64,000 bases of DNA from CAZEHS01 sp964511875 (lineage in GTDB: Bacteria; Bacillota; Clostridia; Peptostreptococcales; Acidaminobacteraceae), in the NCBI GenBank assembly GCA_964511875.1, contig CAZEHS010000001.1, positions 1 through 64,000 on the forward strand, given 5' to 3'. Positions 34,778-43,235 of this stretch are shown here, piece after piece. How positions within the stretch are numbered: the first letter of the stretch is position 1; each line of letters opens with the position of its first letter. The notes beneath the pieces were generated by a model that was not told the origin of the DNA, ran no database searches, and saw only the letters and a list, made by a program, of their open reading frames with translations. Made by a program: the position numbers and the translations under genes.

Positions 34778-35367
34778 ATTTTCACCTGTTCATTCCAAAG
34801 TTTTTTTATTCGGTTCTGAAGATCTTCCATAGAACCATTATTATCGATGCAGACATCAGCGACCTTCATCTTCTCATCCAGCGGCAGTTGGACACTGATG
34901 ATTTTTTCAGCGTCTGCCCTGCTCATGTTTTCCCGCCTGAGAAGGCGCTCTATCTGTGTTTCCGGCTGCACGCAAATCAGCCAGGTCTCATCAACCAGAG
35001 ATCCCAGCTTCAATTCGATAAGCAGAGCCGCATCCAATATCAGTATGTCCTCACACATGGATTCCTTTTGAATTCGGGTATGAATCGCTTCTATGATCCG
35101 TGGATGTGTGATCCCATTGAGCGTCCTGAGAGCATCCGGGTCATTGAATACGATTCGTGACAATTCTCCCCGCTTCAGGGAGCCATCTGAACTGATGACT
35201 CCTTCTCCAAAAAAGGCCACGATCTCTGCCAGTGCGTCACTGCCCGGTGCGACTACATCCCTCGCAATACGGTCGGCGTCAATGATATGGGCCCCCAATC
35301 CCTTAAGTATATTGGAGACCGTGCTTTTTCCGGAGGCGATCCCTCCAGTTAGGCCGATTATTTTCAC
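34774..35367 (-). CDS. coaE: Dephospho-CoA kinase
   Basis: CoaE carries out the last step of coenzyme A synthesis. The P-loop GLTGGIASGKST, the DADRIARDVV region and LLRRENMSRADAE lid are all present. The start is taken as GTG (VKIIGLTGG) because AAGGGTGG lies four bases upstream and family members begin here; an ATG at 35391 would add eight residues. It follows polA closely, a frequent order in Bacillota (polA-coaE). Confidence 0.93.
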   Translation of the reverse strand: MKIIGLTGGIASGKSTVSNILKGLGAHIIDADRIARDVVAPGSDALAEIVAFFGEGVISSDGSLKRGELSRIVFNDPDALRTLNGITHPRIIEAIHTRIQKESMCEDILILDAALLIELKLGSLVDETWLICVQPETQIERLLRRENMSRADAEKIISVQLPLDEKMKVADVCIDNNGSMEDLQNRIKKLWNEQVKI

Positions 35368-35394
35368 ATTTCCACCCTTATCAGACACCATGCT

Positions 35395-38040
35395 TCACTT
35401 GGTATCGTACCAGTTTTTGCCGCTTTTCATATCCACACGCAGCGGCACTGAGAGTACCGCCGCTTCTTCCATAGCTTCCCGCAGAATCCCTTCCACCTGA
35501 ACCTGTTCAGAAACGGGCGCATCAATAATCAGCTCATCGTGAACCTGAAGTATGAGACGGCTGGCGAGTCCATGTTTTTTCAGTTCCCGGTAGACTCTGA
35601 CCATGGCCAGCTTGATGATGTCCGCCGCAGTCCCCTGGATGGGAGTATTCATAGCAGTCCGTTCACCGAAGGAACGGAGATTGAAGTTGGATGAGCTGAT
35701 TTCAGGTATGAACCGTCGCCGATTGAACATTGTCTGTACATATCCCGTATCGCGGCATTGGACTATCATGTCATCCATGAACTTTTTGACGCCTGCATAT
35801 CTGATAAAATACTGTTCGATATATTCCTGGGCTGTTTTTCTGGAAATACCCAGGTTTTCTGCAAGTCCGAAATCACTCATACCGTAGACGATGCCGAAAT
35901 TTACCACCTTGGCCCTTCCTCTCTCAACGGAAGTCACCTGCTCAAGGGGAATACTGAAGACTCTGGCTGCCGTAGCGGCATGAATATCCAGATTATCAAC
36001 AAAGGCCTGGACCATGCCTGGATCCTGCGACATATGCGCAAGGACACGGAGCTCTATCTGTGAGTAATCCGCATCAACCAACACGTGATCCTCCGCTCTG
36101 GGGATGAATACCCGTCTGATCCTTCGTCCTTCCTCGATGCGCATGGGGATGTTCTGCAGGTTAGGCTCCGTGCTGCTGAGGCGCCCTGTGATGGCAACAG
36201 TCTGGTTCAGGCTGGAATGTATGCGTCCTGTATCGGGGTTGATGACGGCAAAAAGTCCCTCCACATAAGTGGATTTCAGTTTGCTGTAGATTCGGAATTC
36301 AAGGATTTTTTCAACAATAGGATGTTCGAAGCGCAGTTTGTCCAGGACATCCTGGCCTGTGCTGTAGCCGGTTTTTGTCTTTTTCCCTGTCGCGAGTTTA
36401 AGTTTCTCAAAAAGGATGACTCCCAGCTGCTTCGGAGAGTTTATATTGAAGGTTTCACCGGCATCCGCGTAGATGGACTCCGTCAGAGCGGCAAGCTTGC
36501 CCTCTAGCTCGTCTCCGATGACCCGCAGGGCCTGTTGGTCTACTGCAAAGCCTTCATACTCCATATCGGCCAGCACAGCCACCAGAGGCATTTCCATGTC
36601 ATTGAAAAGCGGCAGCAGCTCCGCTTTCAGAAGCGCCTTCTCCATGACTGGAACAAGCTCGGCCAATCCTTCCATCAGCGCTGGTCCGATATCCTTTACA
36701 ACTGCCGGAATCTCCTGTCCCAGAAGATCATCTGAAAGCTCTGCGGTTTTCAAGAGACCATAATCTCTCAGGGGTCTATCCAGATATTCAAGCGTAAGAA
36801 CATCCGGATCCTGGTTCTTACGCTGAGGCTCCAGCAGGTAGGCCGCCAGCATGGTGTCAAACACCGGATAATCGATCAGGATATCATAGTTGCGAAGAAT
36901 CAGGATCACCTTTTTCACGTTGTGTCCCATTACTGCGGCATCAGGGCTTTCGAGGAATGCTTTCAGCGGCTTCTTTGACTGAAGCAGCAGCGATTCAGGA
37001 ATCACCACCGTCTGTTCTCCAGGCAGGAGGCCCAACAGGTAGCGGCATCGGTTGCGCCGTACATTACCCTCATCACCCAGAACATGGAGAATCAGGCTGC
37101 TAGCGGAATGTCCGCGGGCACACCAGGACTCCACCTCAGCTTCGGTTGTCAGAACAATGCATGAGGACTGCCTTTCAGGGGCCTCCTCCGTCTGAAGCTT
37201 CGAAAACAGAGTACTCAGGCCGTATTTCCGGTAAAATCCCAGAAGGGATTGATTATCCGGTGCTCCGGGTTTCAGTTCCTCCATGTCAAGCACCAGAGGG
37301 ACATGGGTCTCAATTGTTCCCAATCTTTTACTCATGACGGCGCTTTCACTGTGATTCTGAATCAGCTCGCGGATTCGAATCGGCTCGACTGCCTCAGTAT
37401 TCTCCAGAATACCTTCCAGAGTCTCAAATTTCTTAAGAAGTTTGCTTGCTGTGACCTTGCCGATTCCCGGAATCCCTGGAATATTGTCTGACACGTCACC
37501 GGTAAGACCCTTATGATCCGGGACCTGCTCAGGATTGATCCCGTATTCCTCTAGAACAGCGGCCTTATCATATAGCCGGTTCCCTTTGGTTCCGTGATAA
37601 ATGATCCGGGTCCGTTCGGTCGCAAGCTGCAGTGCATCTCTGTCACCGGTTGCCACAAATACCTCGGCACCCTGTTCATCCCCTAAGCGGGCAACGGTTC
37701 CGATAAGATCGTCCGCTTCGAAGCCTTCCCATTCCAGCCTGTAAATCCCCATATAATCCAGAAGTTCCTTGATGATGGGCATCTGAACCTGCAGTTCATC
37801 CGGCATGCCTTTACGGGTGCCCTTATAAGCTGAGAATGATTTATGCCGGAATGTAGGCGCTCTCATGTCAAAGGCTACAGTGATATGAGTAGGGGCGTAA
37901 TCGTTCAGCAGTTTCTGAAACATCTGCACAAATCCATATAGGGCGTTGGTCGGTGTACCTTCCTTGTTTGTCAGCCCCGGAACAGCAAAAAAAGCCCGGT
38001 TGATCAGGCTGTTACCATCTATGATCAATATTCGGTCCAT
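35395..38040 (-). CDS. polA: DNA polymerase I
   Basis: The 881-residue product has the 5' nuclease domain (IIDGNSLINRAFFAV; AFDMRAPTFRHK; FEADDLIGT), a central 3'-5' exonuclease-like domain and the polymerase domain (DADYSQIELRVLAHMS; motif C QVHDELIID). The first exonuclease motif, normally DxE, is replaced by SLILHVLGD, so proofreading is probably lost, as in Bacillus Pol I. It is first in a polA-coaE-SLT transcript. Confidence 0.96.
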   Translation of the reverse strand: MDRILIIDGNSLINRAFFAVPGLTNKEGTPTNALYGFVQMFQKLLNDYAPTHITVAFDMRAPTFRHKSFSAYKGTRKGMPDELQVQMPIIKELLDYMGIYRLEWEGFEADDLIGTVARLGDEQGAEVFVATGDRDALQLATERTRIIYHGTKGNRLYDKAAVLEEYGINPEQVPDHKGLTGDVSDNIPGIPGIGKVTASKLLKKFETLEGILENTEAVEPIRIRELIQNHSESAVMSKRLGTIETHVPLVLDMEELKPGAPDNQSLLGFYRKYGLSTLFSKLQTEEAPERQSSCIVLTTEAEVESWCARGHSASSLILHVLGDEGNVRRNRCRYLLGLLPGEQTVVIPESLLLQSKKPLKAFLESPDAAVMGHNVKKVILILRNYDILIDYPVFDTMLAAYLLEPQRKNQDPDVLTLEYLDRPLRDYGLLKTAELSDDLLGQEIPAVVKDIGPALMEGLAELVPVMEKALLKAELLPLFNDMEMPLVAVLADMEYEGFAVDQQALRVIGDELEGKLAALTESIYADAGETFNINSPKQLGVILFEKLKLATGKKTKTGYSTGQDVLDKLRFEHPIVEKILEFRIYSKLKSTYVEGLFAVINPDTGRIHSSLNQTVAITGRLSSTEPNLQNIPMRIEEGRRIRRVFIPRAEDHVLVDADYSQIELRVLAHMSQDPGMVQAFVDNLDIHAATAARVFSIPLEQVTSVERGRAKVVNFGIVYGMSDFGLAENLGISRKTAQEYIEQYFIRYAGVKKFMDDMIVQCRDTGYVQTMFNRRRFIPEISSSNFNLRSFGERTAMNTPIQGTAADIIKLAMVRVYRELKKHGLASRLILQVHDELIIDAPVSEQVQVEGILREAMEEAAVLSVPLRVDMKSGKNWYDTK

Positions 38041-38130
38041 ACCGGAATCACCTCAGTTGAAGAATAGTTTACCTTATTATTTTATCAGAAAAGGAGGAAT
38101 AGGGATAGGGGAGGGTGATGTAGCATCTCA

Positions 38131-38182
38131 ACCGTCCTCCGGGAGGAAGGTGGCGGCACCGCCGACGGAAGGAGACGCAGAG
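38131..38182. repeat. Dispersed palindromic element, copy B
   Basis: In reverse complement this matches the right half of the 14788-14904 element: CTCCTTCCG, a variable 12-base loop (palindromic GGCGGTGCCGCC), then CCACCTTCCTCCCGGAGGA. Confidence 0.65.
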
Positions 38183-38189
38183 CGGTAAA

Positions 38190-38223
38190 ATAAAAAGCAT
38201 CAACCGTTTTATGGGTTGATGCT
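38190..38223 (-). terminator. Terminator of the sigma factor/SIMPL operon
   Basis: AGCATCAACC pairs with GGTTGATGCT around an eight-base loop, with TTTTTATTTT following on the minus strand. It lies about 145 bases beyond the SIMPL stop, after two further hairpins. Confidence 0.7.
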
Positions 38224-38245
38224 CTTCGTTATGAAGTGAACCTTT

Positions 38246-38277
38246 GCTTCGGGTGGAGTTTCTACTCCATCCGAAGC
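38246..38277. repeat. Hairpin GCTTCGG(G/A)TGGAGT
   Basis: GCTTCGGGTGGAGT pairs with ACTCCATCCGAAGC (one G-U or mismatch) around TTCT. No T-run. Function not known. Confidence 0.5.
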
Positions 38278-38302
38278 TTAGTTGAACGGATCCAGGGCCT
38301 TT

Positions 38303-38348
38303 ACAGTTCTCCACTCGCCGCTTATAGAAGCGGGAGTCTTAGAACTGT
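38303..38348. repeat. Complex inverted repeat ACAGTTCT...AGAACTGT
   Basis: Nested arms ACAGTTCT/AGAACTGT, ACTC/GAGT and CGCTT/AAGCG, with small internal loops, resemble the subterminal hairpins left by IS200/IS605-type elements. No transposase or TnpB remnant is seen, so that origin is a guess. Confidence 0.45.
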
Positions 38349-38367
38349 TAGGCATCGGATAAACGTC

Positions 38368-39129
38368 TTAATAATCATACTCCACAGTCACCTGGGATTT
38401 GATCTCCATTTCTCCAGGCAGAATAGGTGTTGTAGGGCCGCTGTCCATTGCCTTGCTTTCCATCGCACCGCCTGAGTACAGAACAGGTCCATCAAACTGC
38501 GGCATTTCAGTCACACGCCATGGTTTGCCCGGTTTGACTCCAAAGGTGTCCATGATCACAGAAGCCTTGGTTTGAGCCTGCTTCATGGCAGCCTGCAAAG
38601 CCTTCTGATATGAAGCATCCTTATCTTTTACCGTGAATCGGACACCGTTTGAGACATTGCCTCCCTCAGCCACGCAGATGTCGATGATCGTACCGGTCTG
38701 GTCAAGCTTGGTGATGGTCACTTCCACCATGTTATTGACATGATAGCTTTCGACCTGATCGGCGGGGGCTTTGCTGTAGTCAATGCCTTTCCACATGGAA
38801 TAATTGGTGGTCTTGATGTCCTTATCGGTAATGCCGTTGGCTTTCAGGGCACTGATGAGCTTATCCATTGCGGCCTTGTTCATTTCCTGCGCTTTCTTGG
38901 CATCAACATCGATGGTTTCCACTCCGACTGATAGATACCCGATGTCAGGCTTCACTGTGATGGCACCTTCTCCGGTTACGGTAACACTCTTGCCCTNNNN
39001 NNNNNNCTCCACTTCCGCTCCCGAATCTCCTGAGAACAGATCCAGACTATCCACCAGAGCAATTCCTGCCAGAACAACGAAGGCGATTCCGATTCCAATC
39101 AGTGATTTTTTGCTGAATATGCTGTTCAT
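38368..39129 (-). CDS. SIMPL (DUF541) domain protein, membrane-anchored; contains an assembly gap
   Basis: An N-terminal membrane segment (SLIGIGIAFVVLAGIALV) is followed by an acidic linker, the 10-N gap, and a SIMPL/DUF541 domain (GKSVTVTGEGAITVKPDIG...VEVTITKLDQTG...KASVIMDTFG). The ATG is eight bases after GGAGG. The frame is the same on both sides of the gap, but the true gap length is unknown. It is third in the ECF sigma operon. DUF541 proteins are surface or periplasmic; their function is unclear. Confidence 0.85.
   Translation of the reverse strand: MNSIFSKKSLIGIGIAFVVLAGIALVDSLDLFSGDSGAEVEXXXXGKSVTVTGEGAITVKPDIGYLSVGVETIDVDAKKAQEMNKAAMDKLISALKANGITDKDIKTTNYSMWKGIDYSKAPADQVESYHVNNMVEVTITKLDQTGTIIDICVAEGGNVSNGVRFTVKDKDASYQKALQAAMKQAQTKASVIMDTFGVKPGKPWRVTEMPQFDGPVLYSGGAMESKAMDSGPTTPILPGEMEIKSQVTVEYDY
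38997..39006. other. Assembly gap (10 N)
   Basis: Ten undetermined bases lie within the SIMPL gene, between its membrane segment/linker and its domain. The run may stand for a gap of unknown size. Confidence 0.99.
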
Positions 39130-39131
39130 GA

Positions 39132-40400
39132 TCATTTCCTCCTGATCCATCCTAACCTTTTCATTGGGAACCAAATACCCATCAGCAGCACACCGCCTAT
39201 CAACAGCCATGGCACTGCAGATACTGCCCATACAGCCAGGTTCTCGATTCCGGCTATGACACTGTTCACCGAAGCAATGAAGGCTTCACGGATTCGTGTC
39301 ATCAGGGATTTGTCCAGGCCGGATACCTGTGTTTCAAGGCTTCTTACTTCCGTGATATTGATTGTGATACGGGACAGGCTTACAAGTGCATCCCACTGCT
39401 GCAGTGTTCCCTTAAGCTGGTTGATTTCGCCTCGAACCCTTGATAACTCAGCCTCAACAGCCATGACGTCCTGAACCGTCTTAGCGGTTTCCATGATTTC
39501 CCTTAGCTTTGCTTCACGGACCTCCAGATTCACGGCCTGATTATATGTGTCACGGTATTGAGTGGAGATATCCTCTGCTGAAAGCGTCTTCTCTGAAACC
39601 TTGCCATATGTCCCCAGGGTTTTGAAGAAATCATCGAATCGTTCGACAGGTATCCTGATTGTAATGCTTCCGTTTTTAAGGACGGTCTCTTCCGCCATAG
39701 GATTATACTGATTGCCTGTGTAGAGGTTCTCCACATAGCCCCCCATCCTGTTGGCATAAGCAGTCAGGGCATCCACAGTCTTATCATAGTTCAGGGTGCT
39801 TAGGTTCGCCGATCCATTCCGGATAACTTTCCGATCTTGAATCGTCCCCCCAGTGGGACTTGGAACAGGAGCCGGGGCTTCCACCGCCGCACTTCCTTCG
39901 CCGGCGCCGAAAGTCTGTGCGCTGTCAGGCGCCTGAGGTGCGACGGGCGCTCCATCCCGTTCTACAGACTTCATTTGCGGTGCTGCGGAATCCTGCATTG
40001 TTGAAGAGGGCGCTGTCACGTTGAACAGCTCCGGCAATACACCATTTTTGTTGAGATTCAGGGATCCTACGGCGACCATGCCGATGACCAGGACCGCCGC
40101 GGCGGCACTGTAAGCTTTAAAATGCTTTTTAAAATGCAGAATCATCCTTGCCGCTTTCTTCTCCATTGGTTTATCTTGGACAGCGTCCATCAGTTTCTGA
40201 TGAAGCTCATCCTTGAATCCTTCCGGCAGTTCCTCTGTCGGCAGTCCGCTGAGGAGCTGCATCAGATTGCTCATTTCTACCCACTCCCTGTGGCATTCCG
40301 GACACGTTGCCAGATGAGCTTCCACCTCTAGCCGTTCTTCCGGAGAGAGCAGGTTCTCCAGATAGTCCTGGATTTTTGCAGTATCGAATTTGCAGGTCAT
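39132..40400 (-). CDS. Zinc-finger anti-sigma factor with DUF4349 domain
   Basis: The first 45 residues form an anti-sigma zinc-binding domain (HLATCPECHREW, with an upstream Cys in MTCKFD). A membrane segment lies at about 95-112 (AYSAAAAVLVIGMVAVGSL). Outside it is a low-complexity Pro/Ala linker, then a DUF4349 region with a coiled coil and a second membrane segment near the C-terminus (WAVSAVPWLLIGGVLLMGIW). The start overlaps the sigma factor stop by four bases. It should hold the sigma factor at the membrane until a signal arrives. Confidence 0.88.
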   Translation of the reverse strand: MTCKFDTAKIQDYLENLLSPEERLEVEAHLATCPECHREWVEMSNLMQLLSGLPTEELPEGFKDELHQKLMDAVQDKPMEKKAARMILHFKKHFKAYSAAAAVLVIGMVAVGSLNLNKNGVLPELFNVTAPSSTMQDSAAPQMKSVERDGAPVAPQAPDSAQTFGAGEGSAAVEAPAPVPSPTGGTIQDRKVIRNGSANLSTLNYDKTVDALTAYANRMGGYVENLYTGNQYNPMAEETVLKNGSITIRIPVERFDDFFKTLGTYGKVSEKTLSAEDISTQYRDTYNQAVNLEVREAKLREIMETAKTVQDVMAVEAELSRVRGEINQLKGTLQQWDALVSLSRITINITEVRSLETQVSGLDKSLMTRIREAFIASVNSVIAGIENLAVWAVSAVPWLLIGGVLLMGIWFPMKRLGWIRRK

Positions 40401-40984
40401 AAGCTCCCTCCTTCCGACAGCAGTTTCAGAGTCAGGCTTTCCTTAAGCAGGTGCCTCCCCCGATTGATGCGGGATTTCACAGTTCCGACAGGGCACCCGA
40501 GCAGTACGCCGATATCCTCGTACGAATACCCCTGTACATCCCTCAGGATAACCGCAGTGCGGTTCTGCTCCGGAAGTGCCCGGATTGCCTCGTTAATTGT
40601 TTGCCGGGTCGTGACGCTCTCAAGAACCACCTCCGGCGCAAAGGTCTCATCAGCCAGTTCGATGGCTTCAAAACCCGAATCGCTCTGTCTGCCCTGTTCC
40701 AGGGAGACGGTATTTCCACGTCGTTTTCTCAATTCATCCTTGCATGTGTTCACCAGTATTCGGTAGAGCCATGTTGAAAAACCGGAATCCCCCCTGAAGG
40801 ACTGAATAGACTTGAAGGCCTTGATCAGTGCTTCCTGGGTGACATCTTTTGCGTCCTCCTCATGATGCATCATGCGAAGCGCTACATTGTAAGCGGTTTT
40901 CTGATACCGCCCAATCAGCTTTTCAAAGCTCTCGACATCCCCTTCCCGACTTCTGGCCAGCCAAAGTTTTTCCGAGTCCGTCAC
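40397..40984 (-). CDS. ECF-type RNA polymerase sigma factor
   Basis: Sigma region 2 is clear (AYNVALRMMHHEEDAKDVTQEALIKAF...GDSGFSTWLYRILVNTC), followed by region 4 (ALPEQNRTAVILRDVQGYSYEDIGVLLGCPVGTVKSRINRGR), placing it near the RpoE/SigW group. The start is set at a GTG seven bases after AAAGGAG (VTDSEKLWLAR); in-frame alternatives at 41014 and 41023 have weaker ribosome sites. It forms an operon with its anti-sigma factor and the SIMPL gene. Its promoter specificity is not known. Confidence 0.92.
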   Translation of the reverse strand: MTDSEKLWLARSREGDVESFEKLIGRYQKTAYNVALRMMHHEEDAKDVTQEALIKAFKSIQSFRGDSGFSTWLYRILVNTCKDELRKRRGNTVSLEQGRQSDSGFEAIELADETFAPEVVLESVTTRQTINEAIRALPEQNRTAVILRDVQGYSYEDIGVLLGCPVGTVKSRINRGRHLLKESLTLKLLSEGGSL

Positions 40985-41073
40985 GGTTTCACTCCTTTCA
41001 TCGGGTATATCCATTAGACGCACCCTGTGTTATTTATGTTCCATTGATTAACTATAAAATAATTCAGACATTA

Positions 41074-41148
41074 GAAACCACCGAATTCACCGAAACCACC
41101 GAAAAGAAATCAGGATCTTTTTCGGTGCTTTCGGTGTATTCGGTGGTT
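41074..41148. repeat. CACCGAA-type inverted repeat, copy 2
   Basis: The left arm carries ACCACCGAA, TTCACCGAA, ACCACCGAA; the right arm carries TTCGGTGCT, TTCGGTGTA, TTCGGTGGTT, separated by about 11 bases. It has the same 9-base period and arm design as the copy at 22047-22156. Confidence 0.8.
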
Positions 41149-41165
41149 AGATGATTTATATTTCT

Positions 41166-41663
41166 TTACAGCACCAGATACTGCGCCTTGGCAAAGCAGG
41201 TTATTAGCTGAGAATCCACGCTTTCCAGTATTTCCTGTGCATCACCCCAGAATGTCATTTCTTCCTTCACTTCTAATTTTTCTTCAGAAACGCCGTGTCG
41301 CGTCAGATCAACTGCGTAGAGAAAACATGTTGTATCCGTATAACGGTCTGTCGCACAGACACCGAGACACTTAAGCTCACGGACGGTGATCTGATATCCG
41401 GACTCCTTCTTCAGGGTATCAATCAGCAGTCGTTCAAGATCGTTCTGCTCACCGATCACTGCAATGCCGCAGATATCCATATGATTGTCCCAGCAAGGTA
41501 CCAACTCTCTTCTCAGCATGTACTGCGGCGTTCCCATTTTCTTTCTGTAAGGCAGGAGCAAAGCCATCATGCCTCCCAGCTGGCTGGCATATACATAGGG
41601 GCCATTAGGGGTATTTGCTTCTTTCAGCACCACAGCACCTTGGGTTTTTATCGAATCGGACAT
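41166..41663 (-). CDS. NUDIX-like protein, degenerate Nudix box
   Basis: The 165-residue product has a NUDIX-like succession: YMLRRELVPCWDN, GIAVIGEQNDLERLLIDTLKKESGY, then LGVCATDRYTDTTCFLYAVDL. The helix matches REUxEExGU only as TLKKESGY, lacking the arginine-glutamate pair, so catalysis is doubtful. Its sequence opens with a 40-residue region I do not recognise. GGGAGG precedes the ATG. It stands alone between the inverted repeat and the YdjM-like gene. Confidence 0.5.
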   Translation of the reverse strand: MSDSIKTQGAVVLKEANTPNGPYVYASQLGGMMALLLPYRKKMGTPQYMLRRELVPCWDNHMDICGIAVIGEQNDLERLLIDTLKKESGYQITVRELKCLGVCATDRYTDTTCFLYAVDLTRHGVSEEKLEVKEEMTFWGDAQEILESVDSQLITCFAKAQYLVL

Positions 41664-41721
41664 AGTAATCCCTCCCTGGTTCGTATGCGCTATTTATAAC
41701 CGGAATATGTACCCGCCAAAC

Positions 41722-41749
41722 AAAAATCCCCTAAAAATGATCAGGGGAT
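41722..41749 (-). terminator. Terminator of the YdjM-like gene
   Basis: ATCCCCT pairs with AGGGGAT around a ten-base loop, with TTTTTG following on the minus strand. The stem overlaps the stop codon of the gene it terminates. Confidence 0.75.
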
Positions 41750-42676
41750 GATTTGTACTGCTTTATCAGGATGGTATGGATGGATTTGAGATTCCAGAAC
41801 CTCATGGTTCATGTCCATGATCACCGTGGCGTGATGCATGAACCTGTTACGCATGTAATAGCGGATATCCGTCGCCCGGAGAACGATCCTGTCGGGATGG
41901 GGTTCCATTGCAATATGAAGATTAGGAGAAAATGCGTTGAAGTACACGCCAGCCTTAGTTTTATTGAAGAGCTTCACGAATTCCGGCTGTACCCGGAGCT
42001 TTCTTCGGATGGTGTTTTTACCTGTGACCTGATTATAGTTCCCTACAATTTGATGACTGCGGGCAGTCACGATATAATCCCACTGATAGAATGCCAGCAG
42101 GGAAGGCAGCACATCTATCCGTTCGACTGTATAGCCATGGGCATAAATGCCCTCCAGGGAGTCATGAGCCTTCCGCCGCATATAATACCGGAAACCCAGA
42201 TAGAGCGCAAACAGTGCCGGAATCACAACATGAGTCGTTGTTCCCTGATTGGGAACCAGAATCAGATAGCCTGCCATCAGACTGACTACTGGATCGTACA
42301 GCGTAAGGAGACTTGCCTTCCGTTTTTTCATGAACAGCATCGTCCCATAGGAATTGAGGATATCAAACAAGGTGTGTGAAAGCCCGCCTATGAAAGTCCA
42401 GAACAGGACCTGAAGAATCTGCATATGAGGAAACACCAAAAATAATCCCCCCGTGACTGCAAGGGACAGGAGAGCAAGGACAGGCACCGAATGGGTGATG
42501 CCCCGGTGATGCTTGAGATAAACCATATCATTGGAAAACACGCGAATCACTGCATCTATATCAGGAATCATGGCCCCAAGGGCACAGCCGAGTGAAATGG
42601 GGTTGGTCAGGGATACCGCTTCTCCTGAGAACGCCGACAGGGCTAAGCCGATGGTGCCGTGGGTTATCGGGTCCAT
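41741..42676 (-). CDS. YdjM/DUF457-family membrane-bound metal-dependent hydrolase
   Basis: The 311-residue protein starts MDPITHGTIGLALS and has the family's histidine/aspartate motifs: MIPDIDAVIR, KHHRGITHSVP and GGLSHTLFDILNSYG, with several transmembrane helices up to about residue 170 and a soluble C-terminal domain. YdjM-like proteins are known as LexA-regulated inner-membrane hydrolases in E. coli; substrate unknown. I see no LexA box here. GGAGG precedes the ATG. Confidence 0.88.
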   Translation of the reverse strand: MDPITHGTIGLALSAFSGEAVSLTNPISLGCALGAMIPDIDAVIRVFSNDMVYLKHHRGITHSVPVLALLSLAVTGGLFLVFPHMQILQVLFWTFIGGLSHTLFDILNSYGTMLFMKKRKASLLTLYDPVVSLMAGYLILVPNQGTTTHVVIPALFALYLGFRYYMRRKAHDSLEGIYAHGYTVERIDVLPSLLAFYQWDYIVTARSHQIVGNYNQVTGKNTIRRKLRVQPEFVKLFNKTKAGVYFNAFSPNLHIAMEPHPDRIVLRATDIRYYMRNRFMHHATVIMDMNHEVLESQIHPYHPDKAVQIIP

Positions 42677-42856
42677 GGTACCTCCGCTAAGTAACAGTTT
42701 AGGATTCCGCTATCGCTTCATCCTCGCAACCCATCAGCAGGCAACGCCTGAATTCTAACTCCGGGTTATGTTAACCATTATATCACTTAATCAGCCCATT
42801 AAAAAGGAATCTGACCAATCTTTCCTGCAAGATTGTTTGTAAGTGCAATTATTAAA

Positions 42857-43192
42857 TTAACCCCAGCTTACCGTATCTCCCACTTTCAAAGTCCTGACCA
42901 TCCCTTCAACCCCTGCTTCCAGAACCGTATAGGCCCCTTTGTGGATCTTTCCGATGCTCCAGGGCTGCAGGTTGAATTCCAAGGCAATCACGACTCCGCT
43001 TCGGTCCAGATAAGCGACATCCAGGGGAATTTTCATGAAGGCCATGTGGATGGAGCTGCAGGGGGTGAGGATGAGGCAGTAATCAGGGGGGATATCTGTC
43101 TTTCCCATTAGGCCAAGGAAGCGGGAGAGGAAGGAGTCTGCCAGTTCAGCTGATTCAGATATTACCTTTTCATTGTTGAAGATAGTCGACAT
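42857..43192 (-). CDS. DUF192 domain protein
   Basis: The 111-residue product has the DUF192 features: SRFLGLMGKTDIPPDYCLILTPCSSIHMAFMKIPLDVAYLD in split form, then the GAYTVLEAG...TLKVGDTV end. It has no signal peptide. DUF192 genes often follow Tad pilus genes, as here, 43 bases after tadC. Function unknown. Confidence 0.88.
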   Translation of the reverse strand: MSTIFNNEKVISESAELADSFLSRFLGLMGKTDIPPDYCLILTPCSSIHMAFMKIPLDVAYLDRSGVVIALEFNLQPWSIGKIHKGAYTVLEAGVEGMVRTLKVGDTVSWG

Positions 43193-43235
43193 GAATCCTC
43201 CCTTTCGAGGTTAAAGCTGTATACACGAGCTATCT

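Larger units (their letters stand above)
38041..38367. other. Gene-free stretch between the SIMPL gene and polA
   Basis: No coding frame is supported. It holds a dispersed GC-rich repeat (38131-38182), one terminator (38190-38223) and two hairpins (38246-38277 and 38303-38348), each listed separately. Confidence 0.6.

Noticed and set aside
38303..38348. Intact IS200/IS605 element
   Set aside because: Only a hairpin of similar style is seen; there is no transposase, TnpB or second end.
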